DNA from: Marsupella aquatica
Lineage: Eukaryota; Marchantiophyta
Assembly: GCA_973895155.1 (NCBI GenBank)
Contig: OZ316895.1
Location: 19,902,001 to 19,966,000, forward strand
Reading direction: 5' to 3'
Length of the DNA stretch: 64,000 nt
How positions within the stretch are numbered: position 1 is the stretch's first letter; every line of letters starts with the position of its first letter. Position numbers and translations under genes: made by a program. This document shows positions 1 to 11,270 of this stretch, piece by piece. Under the pieces are notes generated by a model. It did no database searches and was not told where the DNA came from. It saw only the letters and a program-made list of their open reading frames with translations.

Positions 1-554
1 ACAACTTATGGTTGCCATTGAGCGAACATTACTAGTTGGATGGATTGTGATAATGGTGATGGCCCCACCCTCATAGCTGCCGATTGCTACGTTCAGGCAT
101 TGATCAAAACGGAATATCAATCAAACGTATATGAAACCCTCAGTCTACGGTTAGCCGGCACTTTCATCCAAAGAGTGTGCTTTTCACCATTCAAATCAAA
201 TTCCGCAAACTATAACAGACAAGCACAGTTGGCAATTGATAGACCAAGCATAGTGCCCTGAAACAGACTACAAATCAGCAATAGAACTCACTCTGCATTC
301 CTCCCAACAGCCCTAGATTATTGTGAGTAGAATGGAACGGGATTTTTATTGGTGTTCAACATAAGAAATCTGTCTCTAGATGTGGACACTCTAGAGGCTC
401 TAGAAGAGAAAATTCAGTGTCACAGAATGAAACGCGGTGGCAATAGCATGCAGCAGAACAAATCTCTTTGTGGGAAATGAGAAGCTTGACTCCCAATTAA
501 AGTCCCAAAAAGACAAGAAGCTCACTCTACGAATGGAGATGGAGGGGAACCCGT
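1..554. other. No gene recognised
   Basis: Only short open frames without family resemblance are present. I see no promoter, repeat or RNA gene that I can support. Confidence 0.5.
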
Positions 555-935
555 CCTTCGCTCGCAGCTTGTCCTCTGCTCGCAGCTCAGCCCAAGCTCG
601 TCCTCCGCTCGCAGCTCAGCCTCCGCTCGTCCTCCGCTCGCAGCTCAGCCTCCGCTCGTCCTCCGCTTGCAGCCCGAGCTCGTCCTCCGCTCTCCGCTCG
701 TCCTCCGCTCGCAGCCCGAGCTCGTCCTCCGCTCTCCGCTCGTCCTCCGCTCTCCGCTCGTCCTCCGCTCTCTGCTCGTCCTCTGCTTGCAGCTCGTCCT
801 CTGCTTGCAGCTCGTCCTCTACTTGCAGCTCGTCCTCTGCTTGCAGCTCAGCCCTCCGCTCATCCTCTGCTCGCAGCCCGAGCTCGTCCTCCGCTCTCTG
901 CTCGTCCTCTGCTTGCAACACGTCCTCCGCTCCTC
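555..935. repeat. GC-rich minisatellite of GCTCGTCCTCCGCT-type units
   Basis: Variants of a 15-21 bp unit (GCTCGTCCTCCGCTC with GCAGC or TGCAGC spacers) are repeated for almost 400 bp. The repeat keeps several frames open by composition. One plus frame reads as Ser/Leu/Arg-rich (SSSALRSS-like). A minus frame reads as an acidic repeat (AEDELQAEDE-like). The frames share no ATG context or domain, so I treat this as non-coding satellite DNA. Confidence 0.8.
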
Positions 936-1699
936 ACCCGCAACTTGGAGGAAATGTAAAGAAGCTATTGCAATGCTAATCGATCGAAGCTCCTGGAAAC
1001 ATGTAGCGCCCAAGTCCTACTGAGGTGCTCCGCCGAACGCGCGCAACACACTCAAAAACAATGGCAGCCTGAATGGCTTTGGGTCGGAGCTCCTCCTCTA
1101 AAGCTTGCAAATGGTCAATAGTTTAGGGTCCAGGTCCAAGGCTTCACTGAAACAATGCCTCGCCCAACGCTTGCCTGTTGTTACGCAGCGCAGTGATAAA
1201 GTCCCAAGAGCACTTAAACTTTGTGCAACCCTAAAGGTGAGAGCACTCCGCGCGGAAACTGATATGTGCACACCAAGAAACCATGACATTCAACGTAGCA
1301 GATCGATGGTTTTTGGGAAAAAGGGCCCTCGTGCGAATGGTGAACACTTGTGCTGGAAACATGTCGCCCCCTAAACCCGGTCATGTTTACCGTTGGATGG
1401 GCTTAAAAGACACACACAATAGGGTAATTCACTTACCCTAAAACTCCTAAAAATGTCCTGACCCCCATAAGGCCACAATACCCTAAAACCCTAAATGACT
1501 CTACACCCCCATCTAAACTTTAACTCAAGGGAAGCCCACCTCCCACCCATAGGCAGCCCCGGGCCAAATAAGGTAATTTCTGGTGATTTCTTATAGGAGT
1601 CCTCCCATATCATACCACAATGACATTATATAAGGTCCTGATAATTAAAATCTTGAGAACCCCCATATTCCAAAATGTTTATGCCCCACTAGTGCATGG
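936..1699. other. Intergenic, no gene recognised
   Basis: A short motif (GGAAACATGT followed by CGCCC) occurs near 997 and again near 1355, which suggests an old duplication. The rest is C-rich and AT-rich sequence with stops in all frames. Confidence 0.4.
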
Positions 1700-2039
1700 A
1701 GAATAGTATGTAGAGTGTCATGCAACCCTCCTTAAATATTGTACCCCTAAATGACCCAATGTATGACTTCAGTCTAAAACAACCACTAGTTGCAGTCATT
1801 AGATCTCAATTTTTGTCATTGCCAAAGACTCACCATTTTGTTCATGTCACGATCAACTATTACCCCTACTCTAAAATCGGCCTGGCAATAATCACACATT
1901 GATCAAAACGTGTTAATAATTTGTGTGAACTCTCTTATTTAAGGAAAATAGTGAAGTTTATTATAGTATTGAATGATATGGTATACCATATATGTACTAT
2001 TTTGATTAACACTTATGGGGCCCCAAAAAATTTGGGTCC

Positions 2040-2640
2040 AAGGAATTACACATTCAGATGTGATAATATGTGATATACTATGTCATTTTTTAATTCATGA
2101 CAACCCCAATGACTGCACAAGGGACCACTTAAATGACCAAATGTCCAATAATTTGTCTTATATGACACTTAATATGACCATTTCAATGACACTATTTGTA
2201 GTCAAAATTGGTTTTTATGAGACAACATTTGAATTATATGACATGCAAAATGACGGCGCCAATGACCCTCACTTCAGTCATTGGCATTAATGAATACCCT
2301 TATCCAAAATGACCCAATGAAATTATGCTCCTCTTATAGTGCCCAAAGTTCCATAATGCCTTCCCTAAACGCAAAAACATGTCTGAACATTTATTATGCT
2401 GCAACTAGTGGTGGAATAGAAAGTATTGTATCCCCGACCTCATGGAACGGTGGTGAGCTCTATGTGGGACCCGTGGCACTCATTCTTACATTCAGCCCCT
2501 AGCCCCAAACTTGTCATTTGTGCTTCTGTTTAATGACTGCACACAAGGGACCACACAAATGACCACAAGTCCAGTCCTTAGACTTATATGACATCCCATA
2601 TGACAGTTTTAATGACCCTTCTGTAATAGCTGTCTAAATT
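2040..2640. repeat. Two diverged partial copies of the 580-bp unit
   Basis: The stretches 2090-2280 and 2281-2630 contain the same ordered landmarks as the array at 7100-10431. These are: a 'gaccCAATGAA' block, 'GCAACTAGTGGTtGgA', 'CCCCTAGCCCCAAACT', 'AATGACTGCAcAAGGGACC', and the GTCAT/TATATGACA tail. They have the same orientation as the array. Confidence 0.7.
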
Positions 2641-2824
2641 AGAAACTTAGAAATAATGAAAACTTTAAAAAAAATTGTAGTTAGAAATAGATTAAACATA
2701 GCCAATTAATCTACTTTTAGATATGTAAGGTTAAGACTTAGTTAGGCAGATTAATGGATAATACCCTGAGTAATTAGGTAGGGGTGAGACGAGTCAGAAG
2801 AAACTACTATCGATGTCCTCAAAG

Positions 2825-3005
2825 CGCGAAAGGAAGATTGGTGCTGCCACGTTTGACTGTGGGCGCAAAGAGCGTTTTGGCGCAACAGCGCAACGGCGCT
2901 TTGGAGCGAAAGCGCAACAGCGTATCGGCGGAAAAGCGCAACGGCGTTTTGGAGCCAAGGCGCAAGGGCGCAAAGGCGCAATAAAGCGAAAGGGCAACGG
3001 CGGAT
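2825..3005 (+). repeat. GCGCAA minisatellite upstream of the unknown gene
   Basis: Units built from GCGCAACGGCG, GCGCAAAGGCG and TTTGGAGC are repeated from about 2825 to 3005, ending 60 bp before the ATG at 3067. A short related piece (AAAGCGCAAAGGCGCAACG) reappears at about 5873-5892, just beyond the end of the gene. It may be 5' leader or a local satellite. Confidence 0.6.
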
Positions 3006-3066
3006 CACTTGGCATTGCTCTCTCTCCGGATCGATAGTTGGTGACAACGCCTTGTTTCTTGTTACT

Positions 3067-5349
3067 ATGGCAGACGAAGGGGGAGAGATGACCGCGAGAG
3101 GAGTTCCTCTACCTAAGGCCGTCCCTGTGACATACCCTACGATGAAAAGAAGCTTGCACGTTTTGAAGGAAGCACTAGCGGTCATGCACCTGAGTAAATT
3201 ACTCACTCTGCCTTGGTCTGCAACTTCATTGAGTTTTCTGAAGGATTTCAGTGATGGGGCACAAATTGAAGTCGGTATGGTGGGAACTGCTCGGGCAAAT
3301 CCAAAATTCTGGACTCTGCAATTTGTTGCTGATGCTTTTGACTGTCCCGCCGAAGGCGACAGCTTACACTCACGACAAGGGGAGATTGCGAGGCCTTATT
3401 TTTCTGGAACTCGAAACGTTCGCCATGGATGGAAAATGGATCAGTGCACCGATTATACTCTCAAAATCATTTTAGAGTTTTTGATTCCAATTCTCCATCC
3501 CATCCGTCCACATATGATACCTGTGTCACTTGCCAATACTATTGTGGCAAGTTGGAAGGGAGTTGCTCAGATAAATTGGGCCTTGTTGCTAAGACAGGTT
3601 ATTTTATCTCAAGTAAAGAAGGTGAAAATGGACGAGTTCACTACTCTCCCTTCTTATCTTTGCCAATTGTACTTTCATGGAAATTGCTTACTTTCAGGCG
3701 AACAAGAGGAGCGGATCAGACTGCTTGATGAATTTGATCTTAGTGAGTCAGGAAACGAGGATACTGAAGGAGAAGATGCTGATGAAGTCCAACCGGAGGT
3801 TCCCCCACCTATCTGTTCAGAGGTTACCCCTCTTACCCATAGAGAACCACTTGTGGAACCCAGAAGCACCTCTTCACCAATTCCTGATAACCCACTATCC
3901 CCTTTCGAAGATCTCAATCAGGATAGAAGACTTTACACCCCCCTCAATTCCAATCTTGATGAGTATACATTCAAGCCAGAACCAGTAGGAACGTCCCCAC
4001 CTTTTGTACCTGTAGTTGACATATCTATCCCTAATACTCTTCGATCACCCACAGTCCCAACTCAGAATTTATCTGTAGACAGCTTGACCCCTTCTATGAG
4101 ATCCCGTAAGAGACCCTTCATGTTCAGCAAACCAACGGTTGATGAACTGAGAGTAGAATCTAATCAGCAAATTATTGATAAGTTAAGCAACTTATTGATC
4201 TGTGAACCTGAGGAGATAGTTGACTCTGTTGAGAGGTTAAGAGCAGCCTCTGTAACTCTGCCTGAACCTAGTAGTCCCGACTCTCCATACTCTCCAACCC
4301 AAGGACCGACTCAGTTCTATCCCGAAGTGATGGAGCTATTTCGACCCACCTCCAATATTAGGGTTACAAATATTGCTGAAGCTGAACCAATGGAGGAAAA
4401 TGATGCATCACCCAGGTTAGAGCTCCAACAGACACTATTTGCTTCCCCAGGTCACTTTGCTGAACACTATTCTACTCTTGTTAATAAAATGGCTGACATG
4501 CTAGAGTGTGATGAGAGACACTTAATTGATGTCTTGGATGATCTTTTGTGTAAGACATCAGCTTTACTTACCCGAGATCATCATCAAGAATATTGTGAGG
4601 ATTTAGTCCACAGGCTTACACAAATTTTCGGATGCAACCGGAAACAAGTCTATTATGCCGTCCGTTATCATACCTCAGCCTCTGGCTCTCCCATTTACTA
4701 TTCTTCCCCTTCTTCCAGTCATTCACCCACCTCTCCTTACAGTCCTTCGAATCAACCAGACCAGCTCTATCCTAGTTTTCCAGAGCCTGAGATCACCCCT
4801 ACAGGTGAACATCTTGCCACTTCTTATCCTGACACCCTTCCACCAGGTCAAGATCAATCCTGCCAGGTCAATTTCATCCCTACACTGCATATTAACCCTA
4901 AGACCCCTCAGGAGAATATTACACAATTTGCTGAGTTTGTTAGAGTTTCAGACCTTAGAACTCCTCCCATTTTAGAGTTTTGGCAATACTATCATAAGAA
5001 GAGAGTTGAATGTCTCTATATCCTGAAGCTTCATCTGAAGGATGTCACCCGCCTAGAGATAGCAGAGATGGATGAGATCTGGACAGAGGCTAAATATTTT
5101 CGTCCTATTCTTGCTGTCATAATCCTGGTTGGACACATTGTATTGGAGAATGGAGATCTGGCCCTGACATACTTCGGGAACTTACCTGCCTATGTCTTGG
5201 AATTCATCATCAACTTTTTGAGACAAACCAACAAACGATATCAGGTCGACCATGGTGTTCTACCAGAGAAACCTTTTATTGTTCAACAATTTATCCACCA
5301 GTTGCTGAGAGTCAGAGAATTTGGAACAACATCACTTCCCAATGGTTGA
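3067..5349 (+). CDS. Long protein of unknown function with three helical repeats and CTD-like Ser-Pro linkers; frame broken near the end
   Basis: I do not recognise this gene with certainty. I chose the ATG at 3067 (context ACTATGG, then MADEGGEM), not the upstream TTG; it gives 760 codons. Residues about 80-185 (FWTLQFVADAF ... HPIRPHMIPVSLANTI ... INWALLL) faintly resemble plant mobile or putative plant-transposon domains. Residues 220-245 are acidic. Three copies of a helical motif of about 30 residues follow, at about 359-389, 462-495 and 504-534, with pattern hydrophobic-Lys/Arg-LxxhLxCxxxxhhxxh. Copies 1 and 3 are each followed by a linker like RNA polymerase II CTD repeats (SPDSPYSPTQ; SPTSPYSPS) ending in YP. 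A second folded region spans about residues 610-760. At 5316-5349 the coding signal moves to another frame and continues to 5687, so one A is probably missing near 5318. No intron is needed. It lies between satellite arrays. Confidence 0.6.
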   Translation: MADEGGEMTARGVPLPKAVPVTYPTMKRSLHVLKEALAVMHLSKLLTLPWSATSLSFLKDFSDGAQIEVGMVGTARANPKFWTLQFVADAFDCPAEGDSLHSRQGEIARPYFSGTRNVRHGWKMDQCTDYTLKIILEFLIPILHPIRPHMIPVSLANTIVASWKGVAQINWALLLRQVILSQVKKVKMDEFTTLPSYLCQLYFHGNCLLSGEQEERIRLLDEFDLSESGNEDTEGEDADEVQPEVPPPICSEVTPLTHREPLVEPRSTSSPIPDNPLSPFEDLNQDRRLYTPLNSNLDEYTFKPEPVGTSPPFVPVVDISIPNTLRSPTVPTQNLSVDSLTPSMRSRKRPFMFSKPTVDELRVESNQQIIDKLSNLLICEPEEIVDSVERLRAASVTLPEPSSPDSPYSPTQGPTQFYPEVMELFRPTSNIRVTNIAEAEPMEENDASPRLELQQTLFASPGHFAEHYSTLVNKMADMLECDERHLIDVLDDLLCKTSALLTRDHHQEYCEDLVHRLTQIFGCNRKQVYYAVRYHTSASGSPIYYSSPSSSHSPTSPYSPSNQPDQLYPSFPEPEITPTGEHLATSYPDTLPPGQDQSCQVNFIPTLHINPKTPQENITQFAEFVRVSDLRTPPILEFWQYYHKKRVECLYILKLHLKDVTRLEIAEMDEIWTEAKYFRPILAVIILVGHIVLENGDLALTYFGNLPAYVLEFIINFLRQTNKRYQVDHGVLPEKPFIVQQFIHQLLRVREFGTTSLPNG

Positions 5350-5687
5350 CTGATTACACCTTGAAATGGCGAGAACTGTTACCTCGTGTCACCCCACTTC
5401 TGTCACTTGCCAAGGACTCTGACACCTTCATCAACAAGTTTCCACGCAACTACCATACTACTTGTTGTAGTTATGACTTGGTCGGCATCTATATGCAAGC
5501 TAGCAAGGTGAACACTATGTTTCACAGTAGAATACTTCCCATTCTAAATGCTGAACGACAAATCAGGTCTCTTCCATTTGCTCAACATGATACACAAGCT
5601 ATGGATTTCCTTCGAGAGGTGATTCAAACCGAGACATTCAGGAGAGTTCAACAACTGGACCAGTCAGCACTACTTCAGGAGGATTGA
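5319..5687 (+). pseudogene. Frame-shifted C-terminal continuation of the 3067 gene
   Basis: From 5319 the frame other than that of the main ORF reads IWNNITSQWLTDYTLKW and stays open to the stop ending at 5687 (about 122 codons). It has no ATG at its start and overlaps the end of the main ORF. The simplest reading is one protein of about 880 residues broken by a single-base deletion, or a sequencing error, in the GAATTT at 5317-5322. I see no slippery heptamer or pseudoknot to support programmed frameshifting. The segment is rich in hydrophobic and aromatic residues and looks folded. Confidence 0.6.
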
Positions 5688-5689
5688 TC

Positions 5690-7099
5690 TACTCCATCCT
5701 TTGAGTCAGGATTAGTCAATCTCCATCATTTTTGTTAAATAGTTATCATAGTTAAAAAAGTCTCATACTTTTTTAGGAAATAGCCCTTATGTAGTAGAAT
5801 CTCCCCTGAAAGTATCGGCTTAAACCGACATGTCGTTTAGAAGATATGACATTTTTAGTTTTGCTTAAGCGTAAAAGCGCAAAGGCGCAACGACGCTTCC
5901 GACACTTAGAAAAATTTCTGGAAAAGTGTATTTTATATCTGACAGCACTTTTCATCAATTTTATTAAGGCACTTAGACACCTCAGAAAAGTCTAAAATTT
6001 TTCCAGCATGAAGCATGTATATAAATCTTCTATCTAGTAAAGTTTCACCCCATTTTAAATTTTATGTTAGAAATTATAATTCCGATAAACTCACTATTTA
6101 TTAGTTTTACCACAAAAGTGCAAAAAACACTTTTACTCCAGTTTACACTAGGGATAACTTTTAGTTAGTTTTTCATTCCAACAACATTCTAGTGAACCTT
6201 GAGTACTCTTATAGCATATTTTCATACTTTTTACTTTAGTTTATGACCCTTAAGATGTGAAAGGGCATGTCCTTTCATTATCTCTTTTCCCCTTTAGTTT
6301 CTGCTAGCCTATATGTAGTAGAGTTTTTGCCACTTTTAGTGTGAAGAAATTTCATGAGCGCTCAGTTGCAAGATTACAACTTTGTTACCTCCATTTGTAG
6401 CAAGCACTCCATTGCATATGAGTACTTAATACAAAGGAATTCTTCCCCTTCAAGTCTAAATGAATGAGAAGTTTGGACCTTTGAAGTAAAATTATTGTGA
6501 GTGTTAAATCTTTTGAGTATGTGGAAATAGATTACTTGTTGGTGATGTTTCACATATTCCTTAGTTCTTGATGCATAGTTTTTGACGTGACATTGCTTGT
6601 GCACGGGATACAAAGATTGTTACTTATCAATTACTTATGGCTTCAAATTTGATTATGATGGTGTCTCTTATTTGTGACACAAAGTACCGATTGGATACAG
6701 AAGTGATTGATTACTAGTCTCCACTCAGTACCTTGGAAGGAAAAGTTGAGACATGTTGACGGCATTTTAGTAATCATCCTAGTACCGTAATCCTTTCCAG
6801 AAATGTTCTTGCGGATATACCACCTAAATCATATCAAATGAAGTTATGTTGAGGAGTCACCTTGGTTGTTTCCTAACTCCCTCACCATACCTCAAGGTTT
6901 TCATTGTGTTTTATTAATTGTTTCCATTTATTAATTTTATTTACAATGTCAAGCAGACATTTAAAACTATGCCTTGCTGAGCAACCATAGTAAAAGGCTC
7001 CACCTTTGTGTTTTTGTTACCTTATTCATTCATAAGTGCTAAATCATAGAAAATCATTCCTTTCATGTTCTTCCATGGGAACGAATACCGAGTTTTGGA
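5690..7099. other. AT-rich spacer, no gene recognised
   Basis: Apart from a GCGCAA-type fragment near 5873-5892, I see no coding exon, RNA gene or clear element terminus. The short open frames have no family resemblance. Confidence 0.5.
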
Positions 7100-10000
7100 T
7101 CTTAAATGTTCATTTATGTCCCAAGTGTGATACTACACCTTCTTGTAGTCATTGGCATTTATGACGGTCCGTTGGTCATATATGACCCAATGAAGGCCCT
7201 AGTACCTCCAAAGAGAGCCCCCAATAGATTCCTTGCAAGGTTGGAATATTCCTATTTCCTAAACCCGCACCCACACTATATAGGGAAGAACGACTCCCCT
7301 GCCCATTCCATTGGTGCAGCACCACCTCTTGGAGAACCACAAAACAACTTTTATTTGCCTTTTGGATGTGATGGTGTGCATGCATGGTAACACTTTTGGC
7401 AAATCACTCCAAAGTCGTACAACTTGGGAGTGATTTCCCCAAAGGTGCATCATGCCTTAAGTAAATGCAAAAACATGTGTCCAAAGTGTTTATGTCGCAA
7501 CTAGTGGTTGGACAATGATGAGTATAGTGTCCCGCACCTAGTGGAGGGGTTCTCACCTCTATGTAGGGCCACATGGCACTCTAGGGCCCACCTCCAGTCC
7601 CTAGCCCCAAACTGGTCATTTGTGCTTTTCCTTAATGACTGCACAAGGGACCCCTCAAATGACCCGGTCACAACTGCAGTCATTAGACTTATATGACTGC
7701 CCATATGACAGTTTTAATGACCCTACTTGTAGTCACTGGCATTTATGACAGTCCATTGCTCATATATGACCCAATGAAGGCCCTAGTACTTCCAAAGAGA
7801 GCCCACTTTAGATTCCTTGCAAGGTTGGAATATTCCTCTTCCCTAAACCCGCACCCACACCATACAGGGAAGCACGACTCCCCTGCCCATTCCATTGGTG
7901 CAGCACTACCTCTTGGAGAACCACAAAATAACTTTTATTTGCCTTTGGATGTGATGGTATGCATCCATGGTGACACTTTTGGTAAATCACTCCAAAGTCG
8001 TATGACTTGGAAGTGATTTCCCCAAAGGTGCATCGTGTCTTAAGTAAACACAAAAACATGTGTCCAAAGTGTTTATGTTGCAACTAGTGGTTGGACAATG
8101 ATGAGTATAGTGTCCCGTACCTAGTGGAGGGGTTCTCACCTCTATGTGGGGCCCCATGGCACTCTAGGGCCCACCTCCAGCCCCTACCCCCAAAATGGTC
8201 ATTTGTGCTTTTCCTTAATGACTGCATGAGGGACCCCTCAAATGAGAATAATTCAGGTCATTCCGCTTATATGACATCCAATGTGACCATTTTAATGACC
8301 TTTCTTGTAGTAATTGGCATTTATGACAGGCAATTACTCACATATGACCCAATAAAGGCCCTAGTACCTCCAAAGAGAGCCAGCTTTAGATTCCTTGCAA
8401 GGTTGGAATATTCCTATACCCTAAACCCGCACCCACACCATGCAGAGAAGCACGACTTCCCTGCCCATTCCATTGGTGCAGCACTACCTCTTGGAGAACC
8501 AAAAAATATGTTTTATTTGCCTTTGGATGTGATGGTATAATCCATGGTTGAACTTTTGGCAAATCACTCCAAAGTCGTACGACTTGGGAGTGATTTCCCC
8601 AAAGGTGCATCATGCCTCAAGTAAACACAAAAACACGTGTCCAAAGTGTTTATGTTGCAACTAGTGGTTGGACAATGATGAGTATAGTGTCCCGCACCAA
8701 GTGGAGGGGTTCTCACCTCTATGTGGGGCCCCATGGCACTCTAGGGCCCACCTCCAGCCCCTAGCCCCAAAATGGTCATTTGTGCTTTTCCTTAATGACT
8801 GCATGAGGGACCCCTAAACTGACCACATATCCAGTCATTTGACTGATATGACTCTCCATATGATATTTTTAATGACCCTACTTTTAGTCATTGGCATTTA
8901 TGATGGGCCATTGCTCACATATGACCCAATAAAGGCCCTAGTACCTCCAAAGAGAGCCAGCTTTAGATTCCTTGCAAGGTTGGAATATTCCTATACCCTA
9001 ATCCCGCACCCACACCATGCAGAGAAGCACAACTTCCCTGCCCATTCCATTGGTGCAGCACTACCTCTTGGAGAACCACAAAATATGTTTTATTTGCCTT
9101 TGGATGCGATGGTATAATCCATGGTTGAACTTTTGGCAAATCACTTCAAAGTCGTATGACTTGGGAGTGATTTCCCCAAAGGTGCATCATGCCTCAAGTA
9201 AACGCAAAAACACGTGTCCAAAGTGTTTATGTCACAACTAGTGGTTGGACAATGATGAGTATAGTGTCCCGCACCCAGTGGAGGGGTTCTCACCTCTATG
9301 TGGGGCCCCATGGCACTCTAGGGCCCACCTCAAGCCCCTAGCCCCAAACTGGTCATTTGTGCTTTTCCTTTTAATGACTACATAAGGGACCCCTCAAATG
9401 ACCACAAATCCAGTCATTAGACTGATATGACTCTCCATATGACAGTTTTAATGACCCTACTTTTAGTCATTGGCATTTATGATGGGCCATTGCTCACATA
9501 TGACCCAATAAAGGCCCTAGTACCTCCAAAGAGAGCCAGCTTTAGATTCCTTGCAAGGTTGGAATATTCCTATACCCTAATCCCGCACCCACACCATACT
9601 GAGAAGCACGACTCCCCTGCCCATTCCATTGGTGCAGCACTACCTCTTGGAGAACCAAAAAACAACTTTTATTTGCCTTTGGATGTGATGGTATGCATGC
9701 ATGGTGACACTTTATGCAAATCACTCCAAAGGTGCATCATGCCTCAAGTATACGCAAAAACATGTGTCCAAAGTGTTTATGTTGCAACTAGTGGTTGGAC
9801 AATGATGAGTATAGTGTCCCGCACCTAGTGGAGGGGTTCTCACCTCTATGTGGGGCCCCATGGCACTCTAGGGCCCACCTCAAGCCCCTAGCCCCAAACT
9901 GGTTATTTGTGCTTGTGTTTAATGATTGCATGAGGGACCACACAAATGACCACAAGTCCAGTCACTTGACTTATATGACAGTCCATATGACAAATTTAAT

Positions 10001-10431
10001 GACCCTACTTGTAGTCATTGGTATTTGTGATGCAAATGTTTTTAGAAATGACCCAATAAAGATTACACTAGCTCCTTGAATGCCCCATCACTATTTATTT
10101 GCAAATTAAAATATTCCCCATCCAAACACCGGCACAAACATGACACAATTACAACAAAGGATGACAACCTTCCATTGGTATTGCCCTACTTCTTGGAGAG
10201 ACAAAAAGGTTTCATTTGCCTTTGGATACGGTAGTATGCGCGCATCTATATATGGTGACACTTCTGGAAAATCACTCCAAAGGTGTATGACTTGGGAGTG
10301 ATTTCCCCAAAGCTAGGTGCATCATGCCTAAAGTAAATGCAAGACATGTGTTGAAATTACTAATGTGCCAACCAGTGGGAGGACAATGATGAGTATTGTG
10401 TCCCGCACTTAGTGGAAGGGTTATCAACTAT
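7100..10431 (+). repeat. Tandem array of about 580-bp units (about 5.7 copies)
   Basis: The landmark GGCATTTATGA(C/T)GG recurs with its ATG at 7161, 7745, 8323, 8900 and 9479, and in degenerate form at 10027. The spacings are 584, 578, 577, 579 and 548 bp; the last is short because the fifth unit lost about 30 bp. Each unit contains a frame open for about 90 codons (YDPIKALVPPKR ... PAHSIGAALPLGEP) followed by a GTCAT/ATGAC-rich tail. The last unit, 10027-10431, is strongly diverged. I regard it as satellite-like amplification inside a DNA transposon. Confidence 0.9.
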
Positions 10432-10514
10432 ATCAATGACTCTACAATTATGACCGGTGTCTAGAATGACTATTGAGTATTTTAATCTTCATATCTCTTG
10501 GGTTCTTTAATGAC

Positions 10515-11270
10515 TCTATAAGTAGTCATTTATGCAATAAGTCCATAATGATTGTATGTTATTGTAAACATTGATATATCATGAGTTTTAGATTGACCCT
10601 ATATTTAGTCATTTATGCAACAAGTCCATAATGACAGTATGTTGTTGTAAACACCGATATATCCTAATTTCAAGATTGACCCTAGAGTTAGTCATTTATG
10701 AGAGAAGTCCATAATGACGGTATGTTCTTGTAAACACTGATATGTCCTAATTTCAAGATTGACCCTAGAGTTAGTCATTTATGAGAGAAGTCCATAATGA
10801 TGGTATGTTCTTGTAAACACTGATATGTCCTAATTTCAAGATTGACCCTAGAGTTAGTCATTTATGAGAGAAGTCCATAATGACGGTATGTTCTTGTAAA
10901 CACTGATATGTCCTAATTTCAAGATTGACCCTAGAGTTAGTCATTTATGAGAGAAGTCCATAATGACGGTATGTTCTTGTAAACACTGATATGTCCTAAT
11001 TTCAAGATTGACCCTAGAGTTAGTCATTTATGAGAGAAGTCCATAATGACGGTATGTTCTTGTAAACACTGATATGTCCTAATTTCAAGATTGACCCTAG
11101 AGTTAGTCATTTATGAGAGAAGTCCATAATGACGGTATGTTCTTGTAAACACTGATATGTTCTAATTTCAAGATTGACCCTAGAGTTAGTCATTTATGGG
11201 AGAAGTCCATAATGACAATATGTTGTTGTAAACACTGATATATTCTCATTTTCAGATTGACCCTATATTT
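10515..11270 (+). repeat. Tandem array of 83-bp units (about 9 copies)
   Basis: The phrase GACCCTAGAGTTAGTCATTT recurs with an exact 83-bp step (anchors 10598, 10681, 10764, 10847, 10930, 11013, 11096, 11179, 11262). The central six copies are nearly identical; the outer copies are diverged. Each unit holds GTCATTTAT and, about 15 bp later, CATAATGAC, so the GTCAT motif appears in inverted pairs. Confidence 0.95.

Noticed and set aside
3052-3066. TTG-initiated start five codons upstream of the unknown gene
   Set aside because: Plant translation starts at ATG. The ATG at 3067 has good context.
7106-9828. Five similar ORFs in the 580-bp array as separate genes
   Set aside because: They are copies of one repeat unit, have different starts and stops, and show no domain. 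They are listed only as a repeat.
10515-11270. CRISPR-like array
   Set aside because: Units are contiguous 83-bp repeats without unique spacers, in a plant genome.
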